This document shows, piece after piece, positions 21,942 to 32,000 of a stretch of 64,000 nt of DNA (position 1 is its first letter; every line of letters starts with the position of its first letter). The position numbers were made by a program, and so were the translations under genes. The notes beneath the pieces are model-generated. The model was not told where the DNA came from. It worked only from the letters and a program-made list of their open reading frames with translations, and searched no databases. Origin of the DNA: Schizochytrium sp. TIO01 (Eukaryota > Sar > Bigyra > Thraustochytrida > Thraustochytriidae); contig SMSO01000004.1 in assembly GCA_004764695.1 (NCBI GenBank), positions 332,501-396,500 of the forward strand, in the 5' to 3' direction.

Positions 21942-24900
21942 TCAGAGATCATCTTCATCGATATGATGGACCGACTCGGATTCACTCGAAGGCTGCTGCC
22001 GCGACACAGGTGGGGGAGGGGGTGCCCTCCGCTGGGCAAGTTGAAGAACAGACAGCATTTGACCAGTTGCAGCATTGTAGTAGTATCCGTCGCCTGCTGC
22101 GCGCCAAAATGAACTTGGAGCAAACTGACGAGGAAATTGTGGATTAGGCTCATCTGAAGAGCCACGAGGAATCTCGGCCCATGAAATACGACGAGAGAGG
22201 TTATGTGATAACCGCGTCCGATCACGCATACGAACTGCCGCAGGTACGCGCTCCATGGTAGTTTGATATGCCGGACGTCTAGGGTGTTTCGGGATATCAG
22301 CCTCAGAGTAGTCGTCGAACCCTGAGATTCTTTTCTGAGGCTTGGACATTTCCTCAAATGCAGCCTGCTCTTCGGCCGCAGCTTCTACCAGCTCATCCTT
22401 GAGTTCAAGGAAAGAAAGAGCAGTTACACGATGGTACATGTCAACTTTTCTCCAGTACACAAGCAATCTCATAAAGCGAGTGAGTCTCACAATCATTGCA
22501 AGAATAATTTGTGTAATGAGGCTTCCTTCTGAAGCAAAGACTTGAGACGTAAGAGCGAGGTCTGCAACTGACAAGAAGCCCAAGAAGGCATCTCGAGAGC
22601 CATACCATGTACAATCAAGTTTGCCATCGAGAGTTATAGGGATAAGGAAGAAGAGTTGCAAAAAGAAGTACAGGCCGTACAATATTGAAATGGAAACCGA
22701 AGCCACAATTACACCTGGCTCAAGTTTTGGAACTTCTGCTCCACAAATATACATCGTACTGAAAAAGTCCGAAAGAAAAAGCAAAAGGGCCATGTTACGA
22801 TCAAGTATAAATGCGACCACTGGATGTTGAAGGAATGAAAGTCGGCTGCCTCGCGTAACAGACTCCTCCGAAAACTCCGAATGTGGTCCTTTCGGTGTCC
22901 CCTCGCTTACAATGTGATCAACTCGATTTTGCGAGAGGTTGAAATCTGAAACATGAGGCAAGGGGCTTGGTGTAAGGCTTACAGTACCAGTTCTAGGGGT
23001 ACGAGGGTTCCGGGTAGTCAGAGGGGTTGAGTAAGTAGACAACTTAGCTGCTGTTTCGCTACGTTTCATCGTCGGCGTTTGTGCTTCAAGCATAGTTCCC
23101 ATAGTATTGTTCTTTGGTGTTGCCAACAAGCGTCGACGCGAGCCTTCATCAAAAACTAAAGCAATATTGGATGGCCTCATTCGCGTCTCGTCATCCACTG
23201 TGCGTCGTTTAACACGGTCTCCACGCTTACGTACGTATCGAATGTAAAAGTCTGCAGCGCTAAGACCTCGAAAGACCATTACAAAGATCATAAGCACAAG
23301 GATGCACATGTATTCGTCTCGATTGTCATAAGAAAGGCTCCTTAAAATCACGTCGCCAGTCCGGGATGCCTTTTCAAGTGTCGTAAGGTCACTACCTGCA
23401 AAAAGTTGAACGCCTGCAAGGTCATTAATAAGGGTCGCTACAAAAGACCAATAAGTGACCATAATATAGGGAATCCATTGTAGGTATGTCGGCAAGTCGC
23501 TTAATCTTACAATGAAACCATTAAATAGTGCACCAAGACCAAGGAGCCCAATCTCTAACATTGCTGCAATGCGCACGTTGTCACGGTCAATTTCGATAAG
23601 TACATTCTGGCATAAGACGACGAGTGAGGTCAGCGCCATGGTCAGTAAGAAAATGCCGAACCGCTCTGGGTCCGGGTTCAATCCGCCAATCCAATATACT
23701 GGAATAGAAAAGGCAAGGGCTTCGAGTGTGGAGCTTACTGCATCACGCATAAACTGGCTCAACAAAAAGGCAATCCATGAGCGAAAGGTACCAGCATCTG
23801 CTTCATAATCATACATACGTTTCTCACCAAGGTAGCGGTCGCCAAGAAATGTACCTTCAATGAATGTCATGGTCGCCACTGTCAAATACGCCAGTGCTGT
23901 ACGAGAGCTGTACGTGTTTACATCTACAAATATGACTCCTACTAAAACACCTCCGCCCAACGAAAGTAGTGTCGTTGTGGTAATTTCAAAGCCCCCGCGA
24001 AGAATCGATCGCGAAAGATGTACCCACGCCAACGTGGCTGCTGACGACGACTCAGACCATGACCAGCGTCCCTCTGCAAGGGAGTTTTCCACAAGAATCT
24101 CCTTGAGGTCTTTTAGCATTGCCGGGGTCAACTCAGCTGTTTCGTACTCCATTTCCTCTTGTACAGCTTCTCCTAAAGCTCCCTGCTCATATGCATATTC
24201 GAAATTATGAACATGCTCATCCGAGCAAGTCTGCAGCATATCAAGAATATCGTTAGCGACGTTCGTAGCGGCTGGCGAGATACCAAAGTGCCTTGGTGCT
24301 TCTCTTGCCTCACCGGAAAATACAACTCGCCCACTAACAAGAAAACTAAGACGGTCAAAGTACTCAAATATTTCGCGGCGTGGTTGATGAATCGTCATAA
24401 TAACATTCACGCTTGCTTCGTGAGCCATAACATGCAGAGATTTTATCAGTAACAGTGCATTTGTGGAATCCAATCCTGATGTCGGTTCATCAAGTAGAAG
24501 GACTGCTGGCATTTTAAGTAATTGAGTGGCAACAGACACACGCCGTCGCTGTCCACCCGAGATACCTCCCTCCACAGTGACGCCTCCGTCGCCACAAATT
24601 GTGTCAGCACATTCTCTAAGCTCCAGTAGCCTCATTACTTGCCAGACGCGCCGTAGCTTCGCTTCTGCTGTCATGTATTGAGGGAGCATCATCCAAGCTG
24701 CGTGGACGAGGTGCTCGCGAACAGTCAGGCGAGGGAAAATGACATCAGCCTGCCTTACATAGCTGGTGTTATGACGAAGCCACTGTCTTAAGAATTTGCA
24801 GGATGGCGAGTCTGATGCAACGCCATTTATGTAATGACCTCCTGAAATTGATCCCATATCTCTTGTGAGAGCTAGAATATCAAGCAGCGTCGATTTGCCA

Positions 24901-26831
24901 CTGCCAGAGGGCCCCATGATGGCATGTACCATACCAGGGGCAAATGCTAGACTCACATCTTCCAAGATTTTGTAAGGCTTATCCCGACGAGATCTTGGGA
25001 GAGCCCAATAGGATAGGTACTTGACCATGAGATGGATTCTGCGATACTCTGTACTGCTTGCCTCGTTTAAAAGCTGTTGTTGGACTTCCTTAATACCTTC
25101 TTCATGATCATCACTTTCAACCAGCTTTACGCGTCTCCAATACGCATCAACTGTTCGTCGAAAGCGCCGTACCTGATGGTAACTTAAGCCAAAGGCAACG
25201 TGAAAAATCAAAAGAGTCATTGCTCCGTAAAACAACACCATATACTGTACGCAATGACTCAGGGATGACGCAACAGAGAGCGCTTCAACCTTGGTCAGGC
25301 ATTTTTCATTACACAAGAATGAACCGCATGAGTCTTGAAGAACATTTAAAGGTGTAGAAAGTGCAACACCCGAAGCTGTTTCCGAAATCCCGCCTGTACC
25401 ATTTAAAGCAATGAAGCTTTTCACAGCAGTGCGCACACTAAGCCCATCAATGGCGACGTTTTCCCAGACTTCATAATCGCGTTGAAAGGTGATTGTCCCA
25501 AAGTCTTCGATAGTCTCAACACGTTCTGTGATTCGATGCAATGATGTTGGAACAATGTACCCATGTTGCGCACAGGCCGTGACAAAAAAGTAATGGCTTG
25601 CGGCAATGCCGCGCAGGTCAACCGCATCAAGCACATCTGCCCGAACCATATCGCCATATGTCTCGATATAGATGCTTGCAGCAGATGCGAAAGATGCTGA
25701 ATCGTAATACGAATCGCGTTTCGTAGCATTAAGCAGACCAAGGAGCTCAAGCTGGATTAGATCATACCGACTTTGAATAAACAATAACTTTTCATTCCCT
25801 ACGTCTTGCAAGAGCTCATAAGGTAGAAAGCACCGCCAACGCAAGTCGCGCTCACTCGTGCCTCCAACCCTGGTCAGACAGTCAGCGTTAAAAGCGGCGC
25901 CATCTATCCAATCTTCAGTTTGTTTACGAAACAGATTCTCCACTAGATAAATATCGTCAGGAACGGCTGTATCTGGAGAAAATCCTTCAGTATTGAAAAA
26001 CCAAGGTGAGTCAAGCACAGCAAAGAGATCACGTTCACGTCCTGTATCTGTTGGGTCAAATTCATCATGAATGGCTTCTAAATCGTCTCGAATCCTATTG
26101 ATGAGGTTCATGACAGCAATAGCCCCCCCACGGGTCCCTCCAAAAATGACCCTGCTGGCCAATGTGAGATTATAGTTATATGTTAGCTCCATAAGTACAT
26201 TACGAAGGACACGTTGGCCTCGGTGTCTTTCGTTAGAGCCTGTCCCGTTCCCTAACCACCAATCGAGAGTGCAGGAAGGTATGAAAACTCTCCTGAATTT
26301 AGCAATGTCGTTGTCGTCGGGGCACAATATGGTTTGCGGCGTTACACGAGGATACGTATTCCACCAGTCGCTTGTACATATGACTCGTGAGTACAGACAT
26401 TGAGCTAACTCTTCTGAAATCTCACCACTTGTCAAAGTGTACAAAGCGTTGTCTCCAAAAAAGTCTTTGTTGGAATAGCCGTCACAGACTGTGTCGTCAT
26501 TATTTGCTCCCTTCACTGTGCCATTGCACAGCTCATCGCATTGGTTTCCAGAGCAGAGCTCCGAGTCTCCGAGCCATATAATATAATCTGCAGCGCCATC
26601 CTCATTAACAGAGTCTGATTCACCAAAATAAAAACCGTACTGTGATCCATCAGCGCAGCTTGCGTTCTCCGAATAATAATAAGACGACGACTCATACAGC
26701 GTTGTATTGAAGTCAGAATCACTTTCATATAGAACCAACTGTTGTGATGCTGTGCATTTTGTGCCTTGCGTTCGCTGTGTTGTGCCCGCGAGCCATATTC
26801 CCACAATCACAAAGCTTAGACTCCACCTCAT
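21942..26831 (-). CDS. ABCG half-transporter fused to a Notum/pectin-acetylesterase-like ectodomain and a voltage-sensor-like tail
   Basis: 1629 residues in one exon. Order: signal peptide (1-23); pectin-acetylesterase/Notum-like domain (about 60-510) with VFIPSCTLDWWLG, DSPWFFN, FIQSRYDLIQL and ACAQHGY; a membrane helix (about 528-548); ABCG nucleotide-binding domain with Walker A GPSGSGKST (640-648), signature ISGGQ (757-761), Walker B LLLDEP and H-loop TIHQP; six-helix ABC2 domain (about 930-1200); then a Ser/Thr-rich linker and four further hydrophobic helices (about 1338-1460). The last of these has Arg at 1449, 1452 and 1455, like a voltage-sensor S4. Near the end, WRAAGDGYYYNAATGQ resembles half of a WW domain. 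In the esterase domain Asp357 and His423 align with the family's catalytic residues, but the nucleophile motif GxSxGG is GGTRGG (231-236), so hydrolase activity is doubtful. ABCG proteins normally dimerise and export lipids or xenobiotics. The substrate here is unknown. Confidence 0.88.
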   Translation of the reverse strand: MRWSLSFVIVGIWLAGTTQRTQGTKCTASQQLVLYESDSDFNTTLYESSSYYYSENASCADGSQYGFYFGESDSVNEDGAADYIIWLGDSELCSGNQCDELCNGTVKGANNDDTVCDGYSNKDFFGDNALYTLTSGEISEELAQCLYSRVICTSDWWNTYPRVTPQTILCPDDNDIAKFRRVFIPSCTLDWWLGNGTGSNERHRGQRVLRNVLMELTYNYNLTLASRVIFGGTRGGAIAVMNLINRIRDDLEAIHDEFDPTDTGRERDLFAVLDSPWFFNTEGFSPDTAVPDDIYLVENLFRKQTEDWIDGAAFNADCLTRVGGTSERDLRWRCFLPYELLQDVGNEKLLFIQSRYDLIQLELLGLLNATKRDSYYDSASFASAASIYIETYGDMVRADVLDAVDLRGIAASHYFFVTACAQHGYIVPTSLHRITERVETIEDFGTITFQRDYEVWENVAIDGLSVRTAVKSFIALNGTGGISETASGVALSTPLNVLQDSCGSFLCNEKCLTKVEALSVASSLSHCVQYMVLFYGAMTLLIFHVAFGLSYHQVRRFRRTVDAYWRRVKLVESDDHEEGIKEVQQQLLNEASSTEYRRIHLMVKYLSYWALPRSRRDKPYKILEDVSLAFAPGMVHAIMGPSGSGKSTLLDILALTRDMGSISGGHYINGVASDSPSCKFLRQWLRHNTSYVRQADVIFPRLTVREHLVHAAWMMLPQYMTAEAKLRRVWQVMRLLELRECADTICGDGGVTVEGGISGGQRRRVSVATQLLKMPAVLLLDEPTSGLDSTNALLLIKSLHVMAHEASVNVIMTIHQPRREIFEYFDRLSFLVSGRVVFSGEAREAPRHFGISPAATNVANDILDMLQTCSDEHVHNFEYAYEQGALGEAVQEEMEYETAELTPAMLKDLKEILVENSLAEGRWSWSESSSAATLAWVHLSRSILRGGFEITTTTLLSLGGGVLVGVIFVDVNTYSSRTALAYLTVATMTFIEGTFLGDRYLGEKRMYDYEADAGTFRSWIAFLLSQFMRDAVSSTLEALAFSIPVYWIGGLNPDPERFGIFLLTMALTSLVVLCQNVLIEIDRDNVRIAAMLEIGLLGLGALFNGFIVRLSDLPTYLQWIPYIMVTYWSFVATLINDLAGVQLFAGSDLTTLEKASRTGDVILRSLSYDNRDEYMCILVLMIFVMVFRGLSAADFYIRYVRKRGDRVKRRTVDDETRMRPSNIALVFDEGSRRRLLATPKNNTMGTMLEAQTPTMKRSETAAKLSTYSTPLTTRNPRTPRTGTVSLTPSPLPHVSDFNLSQNRVDHIVSEGTPKGPHSEFSEESVTRGSRLSFLQHPVVAFILDRNMALLLFLSDFFSTMYICGAEVPKLEPGVIVASVSISILYGLYFFLQLFFLIPITLDGKLDCTWYGSRDAFLGFLSVADLALTSQVFASEGSLITQIILAMIVRLTRFMRLLVYWRKVDMYHRVTALSFLELKDELVEAAAEEQAAFEEMSKPQKRISGFDDYSEADIPKHPRRPAYQTTMERVPAAVRMRDRTRLSHNLSRRISWAEIPRGSSDEPNPQFPRQFAPSSFWRAAGDGYYYNAATGQMLSVLQLAQRRAPPPPPVSRQQPSSESESVHHIDEDDL

Positions 26832-26963
26832 TGCCTCGTCGAAATCTATTTGCTACAAATTCTGTGTTTTCCTTCTACAGTCGAACCTCTATTCCATAGA
26901 TAATCAGCGTTATCGCGTCTCTCTCAAAACAGTAGCACTCCTGGATCACCCTAACAAAAGCAT

Positions 26964-27212
26964 CTAAGCCGCTCGCGTTTGGCAGTACTTGACAACGTTT
27001 GTCTCCAGGAGCATACGTTCTTCAAGTTCAAGCTTTGCCAACTCCAACACCCAAGCCGTCGCTACTAGAGCTGAGAGTTCTTCCACTCTCAATGACGGCC
27101 TTCGTGGGACCGACACTCCAAAATCCGTACTGCAAGTTCGAGAATTGCTTTTGAAGTGCTCTGGAGTAACCTCTAGCCTGTCCGCGGTTTCATATTGCCA
27201 GGTTTGCCACAT
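26964..27212 (-). CDS. Small hypothetical protein, doubtful
   Basis: ATG-initiated 82-codon frame preceded in frame by a stop, ending 132 bp upstream of the ABCG start codon on the same strand. The C-terminal half is predicted helical and amphipathic (RVEELSALVATAWVLELAK). No homologue is recognised. The opposite strand is also open over most of the same stretch, so coding status is uncertain. It may equally be part of the ABCG 5' region. Confidence 0.2.
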   Translation of the reverse strand: MWQTWQYETADRLEVTPEHFKSNSRTCSTDFGVSVPRRPSLRVEELSALVATAWVLELAKLELEERMLLETNVVKYCQTRAA

Positions 27213-27620
27213 TTCGATTGAAGTACTTCAACACCCTTTGCTGTGCGAATTGAATCGCTCATCAACATTACAATCCGTCAATGGGGGTATTCTGTAACAT
27301 ATTGCAAAATTTACATCACCATATTCCATATAACTCAAATCGTCAAGTTTGGACAGAGCTTCATGTAAATCCCAAAGTGCCTCTTTTAGGTCTCAGGAGA
27401 TGCTTGCGCGCAAACCTCGCGACGGCCGCTATTTTCAAAGTTTAACAGCTTCAAGTTCGAGCTCCACTCGTGCGAGATAGCTCCTAGCGCGTATCATAAA
27501 ATCCCACCTGACATACTTAAGGTTCCCGCAATCTTCAAGAGTGCATTTTGGTGCGGTTCTGCTGAAGGTCAGACTTGCAATCAATTCTGAGGCAACTTGA
27601 AGTATGTACTTACCTTGTAA

Positions 27621-28020
27621 CTAGGTACCTACCTATCCATTCCACTTTGCTAGTATACAACGACGATGCAGATTGGTTTTAACGCGCACGCCTCTCTTGA
27701 GGCTCGCGTATGCCTCCACAGCAGAGCATACATGTCTATACAAACTACCCTGAGAATAGACGGTAATCAATTTGATTATCGAAATGGATTTAAGATGAGA
27801 AAGAATTGTTATTGTAGCACGTTTTTTTTTTAAGATTAGTATTTTCTAATTTTATTTTTTATTTTTTTAATAGAACGTATAATAAGTTATCATACCTTAT
27901 TTTTCACGACCATTTTCATATTCATTTCATATTGAATACTGCCATTGAGGCCCTTAGTACTGCTGATACTGCTGCTGCTGCTGCTAAGGCGAGACTCGTA
28001 CTAGGTACCTACCTAGGTAT
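27621..28020. repeat. Pair of CTAGGTACCTACCTA motifs
   Basis: Two copies of the 15-base sequence at 27621-27635 and 28001-28015, 380 bp apart and in the same orientation. The second extends into a larger near-palindrome with AGGTAT. Related TACCTA/TAGGTA clusters occur in most spacers of the window but were not noticed in coding regions. Confidence 0.7.
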
Positions 28021-29018
28021 CCCCGAGACGGGCCTTAAGATTGTGAAGTCGTGCTGGAAGCTCGATTTGATCTTGCGAGCTGGCAGGGGTCCAGGATGGG
28101 TGCTAATCCAGTCCTATATGTTTTTTGTAGGACACACCCTCTCAAGAGCTTTCACTGCACATTTATAAACTCTTCCCGAGTCAGCTCTACTTCTTCTGTT
28201 AGAGTGTCCAAGAACTCCGGTCAAGCCAAATGTGAGCTCCCTTAGCAATAAACTCTTTATGGTTGCAAATCTCTAAGAATCTTTATAGCTTCTTCAGTCG
28301 TTCACTTCTATGATTTCTCAAACTTCTGGTTCTCGTGTTGCGCCCCTAAAAACTCCACCCCAATCAAAAACTCTGATCACCTATTCAAGTTGCCATTTTA
28401 AGGGTCTCTATTGAATTGAACCTACGAGTTATTCTGCTTTAGATCGATCGTCATGTAAGGATAGGCCTTTATTTAGACTTGTTTATACACACATGCACAC
28501 TTGAATTTTTCATTTTTGCGCGCGTGCCGCTGTCAAGTTCGAGGAAGTGATTCCTACTCCAACTCCGTTCGTCATTTCTACCGCTAGATTTGTAGTGCGG
28601 CGCTCGCCGCGCCACAGCAGTCGTGCAAATTGGCATCTTCGCTGGAACTCTTGTCCAGGCAGGAGCAGCTTGGATCGCAGACCTATGCATCATCCTCAAA
28701 GCATTGTTCGGTGATTCTCGTTGTTCACACATTTCTCTTTTCTCCCCAGGTAGTGTACATCAGCCCGGTGGTCTTGTAGAAAGGCCATAACTGCTGATCA
28801 TCAGCCTGGATTCCAGCGACGCGGCAAGCAACACAGTAGACCCGCCGGCGTCCCTCTCTCTCAACCTTGGAGATCTTCTTGCGCTTGACCTTGAGTTTCT
28901 TTAGATTACCTTGTCGATTACATTCGAACGACTTAGTTTGACTGACTGAGAAAGCAGCCAAGACGAAGAGCAACTTGACGAAGACTGCCTCGAGACGGCT
29001 CGTGCGGCGGCCATAAAT

Positions 29019-32000
29019 ATGCCGCGGAATAGCAAGACGAAAGCATGGGACCTGCCCAGAGTTCTTTCCAATTTTTACAAAGTCTATGCCCCGGAGAAAA
29101 TCGATGATGTGGATCGAGTTATTGCCCATTTTCAGGGCCGAGAAGATGACCTTATTGAGACGCTCGAGGACAAATACTCAGTGGCATTCAATCGTGACGG
29201 ATCCTTCGAAGATGTCATTCTTGAAGATGAGGATGATGACACACGGAACCCTGGTCTCGGAGACGAACTTGATGGCGAAGAAGAAGACGAGTCCTACACA
29301 TACGCAACGGACTCTGACGAAGAGGATCGTACCATTTCAGACGAGAGCTATGACTCAGATGAATTTGAACCGGACCCTGAACTCAAAGAAGAGTTGGAGT
29401 TTTCTATGAAGTCAGAAAAAGCGAAGGCTGCAGACTTTGCTCGGGCTGCAGCCGCTGTTATTGCAGCCAGACAACCACGGCAGCGCACTATTACAGAAAC
29501 ACTTGAAGACAATACCCGCAAATCAAAAAGTCGAAGCGTCTCGCACTCAGTCCGAAGTAGCAGACGGAACGTGCGAGCTTCCTCCAAACTCCGAAGAGCA
29601 TCCAAAGTTTCAACGTCGAGTCATTCCTCAAAATCGCGACGGCCTTCGCTTCACAAGTCTACGAGTAAAATGAGTCGTAGAAGTAGTGTGAGCAAGAAGG
29701 GCCTTAAAGCTAATCGTGACTTTGGATTTGTCGAGGTTGGTATCTCTGTTGCCGAGAAAGCAAAGTATCTAAGCAAGACTGGAACTGAAGTGTGGATTCG
29801 AGATGCTGACGAAGCTTGGATTTCTGGTGTAGTTGCTAATTCCAAAGCCGATGGGGAGGTGAGCGTTAAGATTAGCAACGGTCGTCGTAGCCAAGTCTTG
29901 TCTGTAGAACCTGACGACGTGGAGCCAGTCTTGGAACCCACTTCAAGCCTATACAAGGTAGACGATCTCACAAAGCTCAAAGCACTGCACGAACCTTCGC
30001 TTCTACAAGCTTTGCAAGAGCGATTTGCGCGTGATTCCATTTATACCTATACTGGACCAATTTTACTGGCCGTCAACCCTTTTAAGCCTCTTAACATTTA
30101 TGGCGAGGCAGTTGCTTCTCAATACACGGAGTCCAGTAAAGGCTTCACATCAAAAGGCTCCAGACTCAAACCAGTCGACCTGCCTCCTCACGTTTATAAG
30201 CTTGCTGACGATGCTTATCGTGCACTCATCGAGCGTGGTGGACGCAACCAGAGTATCCTTGTTAGCGGTGAGTCTGGCGCCGGCAAGACAGAAACTGTCA
30301 AAATTGTTCTAAATTACCTATCTTATGTAAGTTCCTTTGGACGCAAGCTTGGCAAGGTATACGCTGCAGATCGTGTTTTACGAGCGAATCCAGTATTAGA
30401 ATCCTTTGGTAATGCCAAAACACTACGCAATGACAACTCTTCTAGGTTTGGCAAATTTATTCAAGTTCAATTCGACGAGAATAAAGGTGACCTGAAAGGT
30501 GCATACATAGAGACATACCTTCTTGAAAAGGCGCGTGTTGTTCACCAAGCTAAAGGAGAAAGAAACTATCATATATTTTATGAGTTAGCAGCGGGAGCTA
30601 GTTCTGAGCAAAGGCGGCGTTGGAACTTTCCAAAGTCTCTCAAGTCTTGCCGATACACATGTCAAAGCGGAACAATGAAGCGATCAGATATTGATGATCT
30701 TGCTCAATTTCAAACAACAGTTGGAGCTATGGAAGTTCTCAACTTCTCACCTTCTGATGTTGAGCGGATTTTTCGATGCGTCGTTGCGGTGTTGCATCTC
30801 GGAAACATCGATTTCGACGAGACCATCAATAAGGAGGGACTTTCAGCGGCGTTTGTAGTCAATCCGGAGGAGTCCACTGAGCTTGCCTCCGAATTGCTCG
30901 GCATTGACGCGGGCCACTTGGAAGAAGTTCTCACCACGCGCATCATCAACATTTCTGGAAGCGAAAGTATGGTCAAGCCTATGAGTATGATTGAGGCAGA
31001 AGATGCTCGCGATGCGCTCGCTATGAACCTATATGAACGTGTCTTTGGGTGGGTTGTTTGGCGTACAAACCTAAGTATTGGCATGGATGATAAACAATAC
31101 GAGGCTATGCTCGCTCGGCAAGAACAGCAGCGACAGTACCTTGAACGAGCTCGGCGCCGCGGTGAAGAAGAGGATTTGGAAGAACTCGCTGCTGCTGGTC
31201 CTGTCCCAGCGGAAATCACCTCTGTAGGTGCCTCCCTTTCAATGAATCCATTTCGTATCAGCATTAATAAAGCATTTGCGCATGCTTTGCGAGTTTCTGG
31301 TCTCGCACGGCAATCAGACAGCGATCGTGAGCCTGCACATGACTATCTTATTGGCTGTCTCGACATCTTTGGATTTGAAGTCTTTCAAACAAACTCATTT
31401 GAACAGCTTTGCATCAACTACACGAACGAGCAACTTCAGCATCAGTTTAACGAGTTCGTGTTTCAGTATGAGCAAGAAGAGTATGTACGTGAGGGTATCG
31501 ACTGGACATTTGTCACATTTCCTGATAATGCAGAGTGCATATCCATGATCGAATCAAAACCAATTGGACTTCTCTCTCTAATTGACGAGGAGTGCTTATG
31601 GCCAAAGGGTACAGATGCCTCGCTTTGGGCCAAGCTGGAAACCAATCTTCCCAAAAAGTTCCCCGATCACTTTCTTATCACACGCTTTGATAGAGCAAAC
31701 TCGTCATTTACTATCCGTCATTTCGCAGGGGATGTATCATACTGTGTCACTGGATTTTGCATCAAAAATAAGAATGAACTACGCCAAGAAGCTGTAGATC
31801 TTATACGTTCTTCAACAGATCGCCTCGTCAGTATGTTACTACCAGCGAGTGCTGAAGCAGCAGCTGGAGGTGCTGATATGGCGGCTCATTTTGATAGCCT
31901 AATGTCTGAGAGCGGGAAGCCAACCCGACGCGCCCGAGGTGGCTCGCTCTCAGGACCTGCACCTCCTCAACGAGGCACCAAGATTCTTAAAACGACTGTA

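Larger units (their letters stand above)
26832..29018. other. Divergent spacer between ABCG and myosin genes
   Basis: 2.2 kb with both promoters. It includes a CTG-type trinucleotide run (about 27968-27986) and two near-identical motifs, CTAGGTACCTACCTA, at 27621 and 28001. A minus-strand 82-codon ATG frame (26964-27212) has plausible helical composition at its end (LELAKLELEERMLLETNVV) but no recognisable family. A second minus-strand frame (28725-28990 region) is Lys/Arg-rich and also unassigned. Confidence 0.45.

Noticed and set aside
28725-29129. Lys/Arg-rich minus-strand frame at the myosin 5' end
   Set aside because: No ATG in a sensible position, overlaps the myosin start and shows no family similarity.
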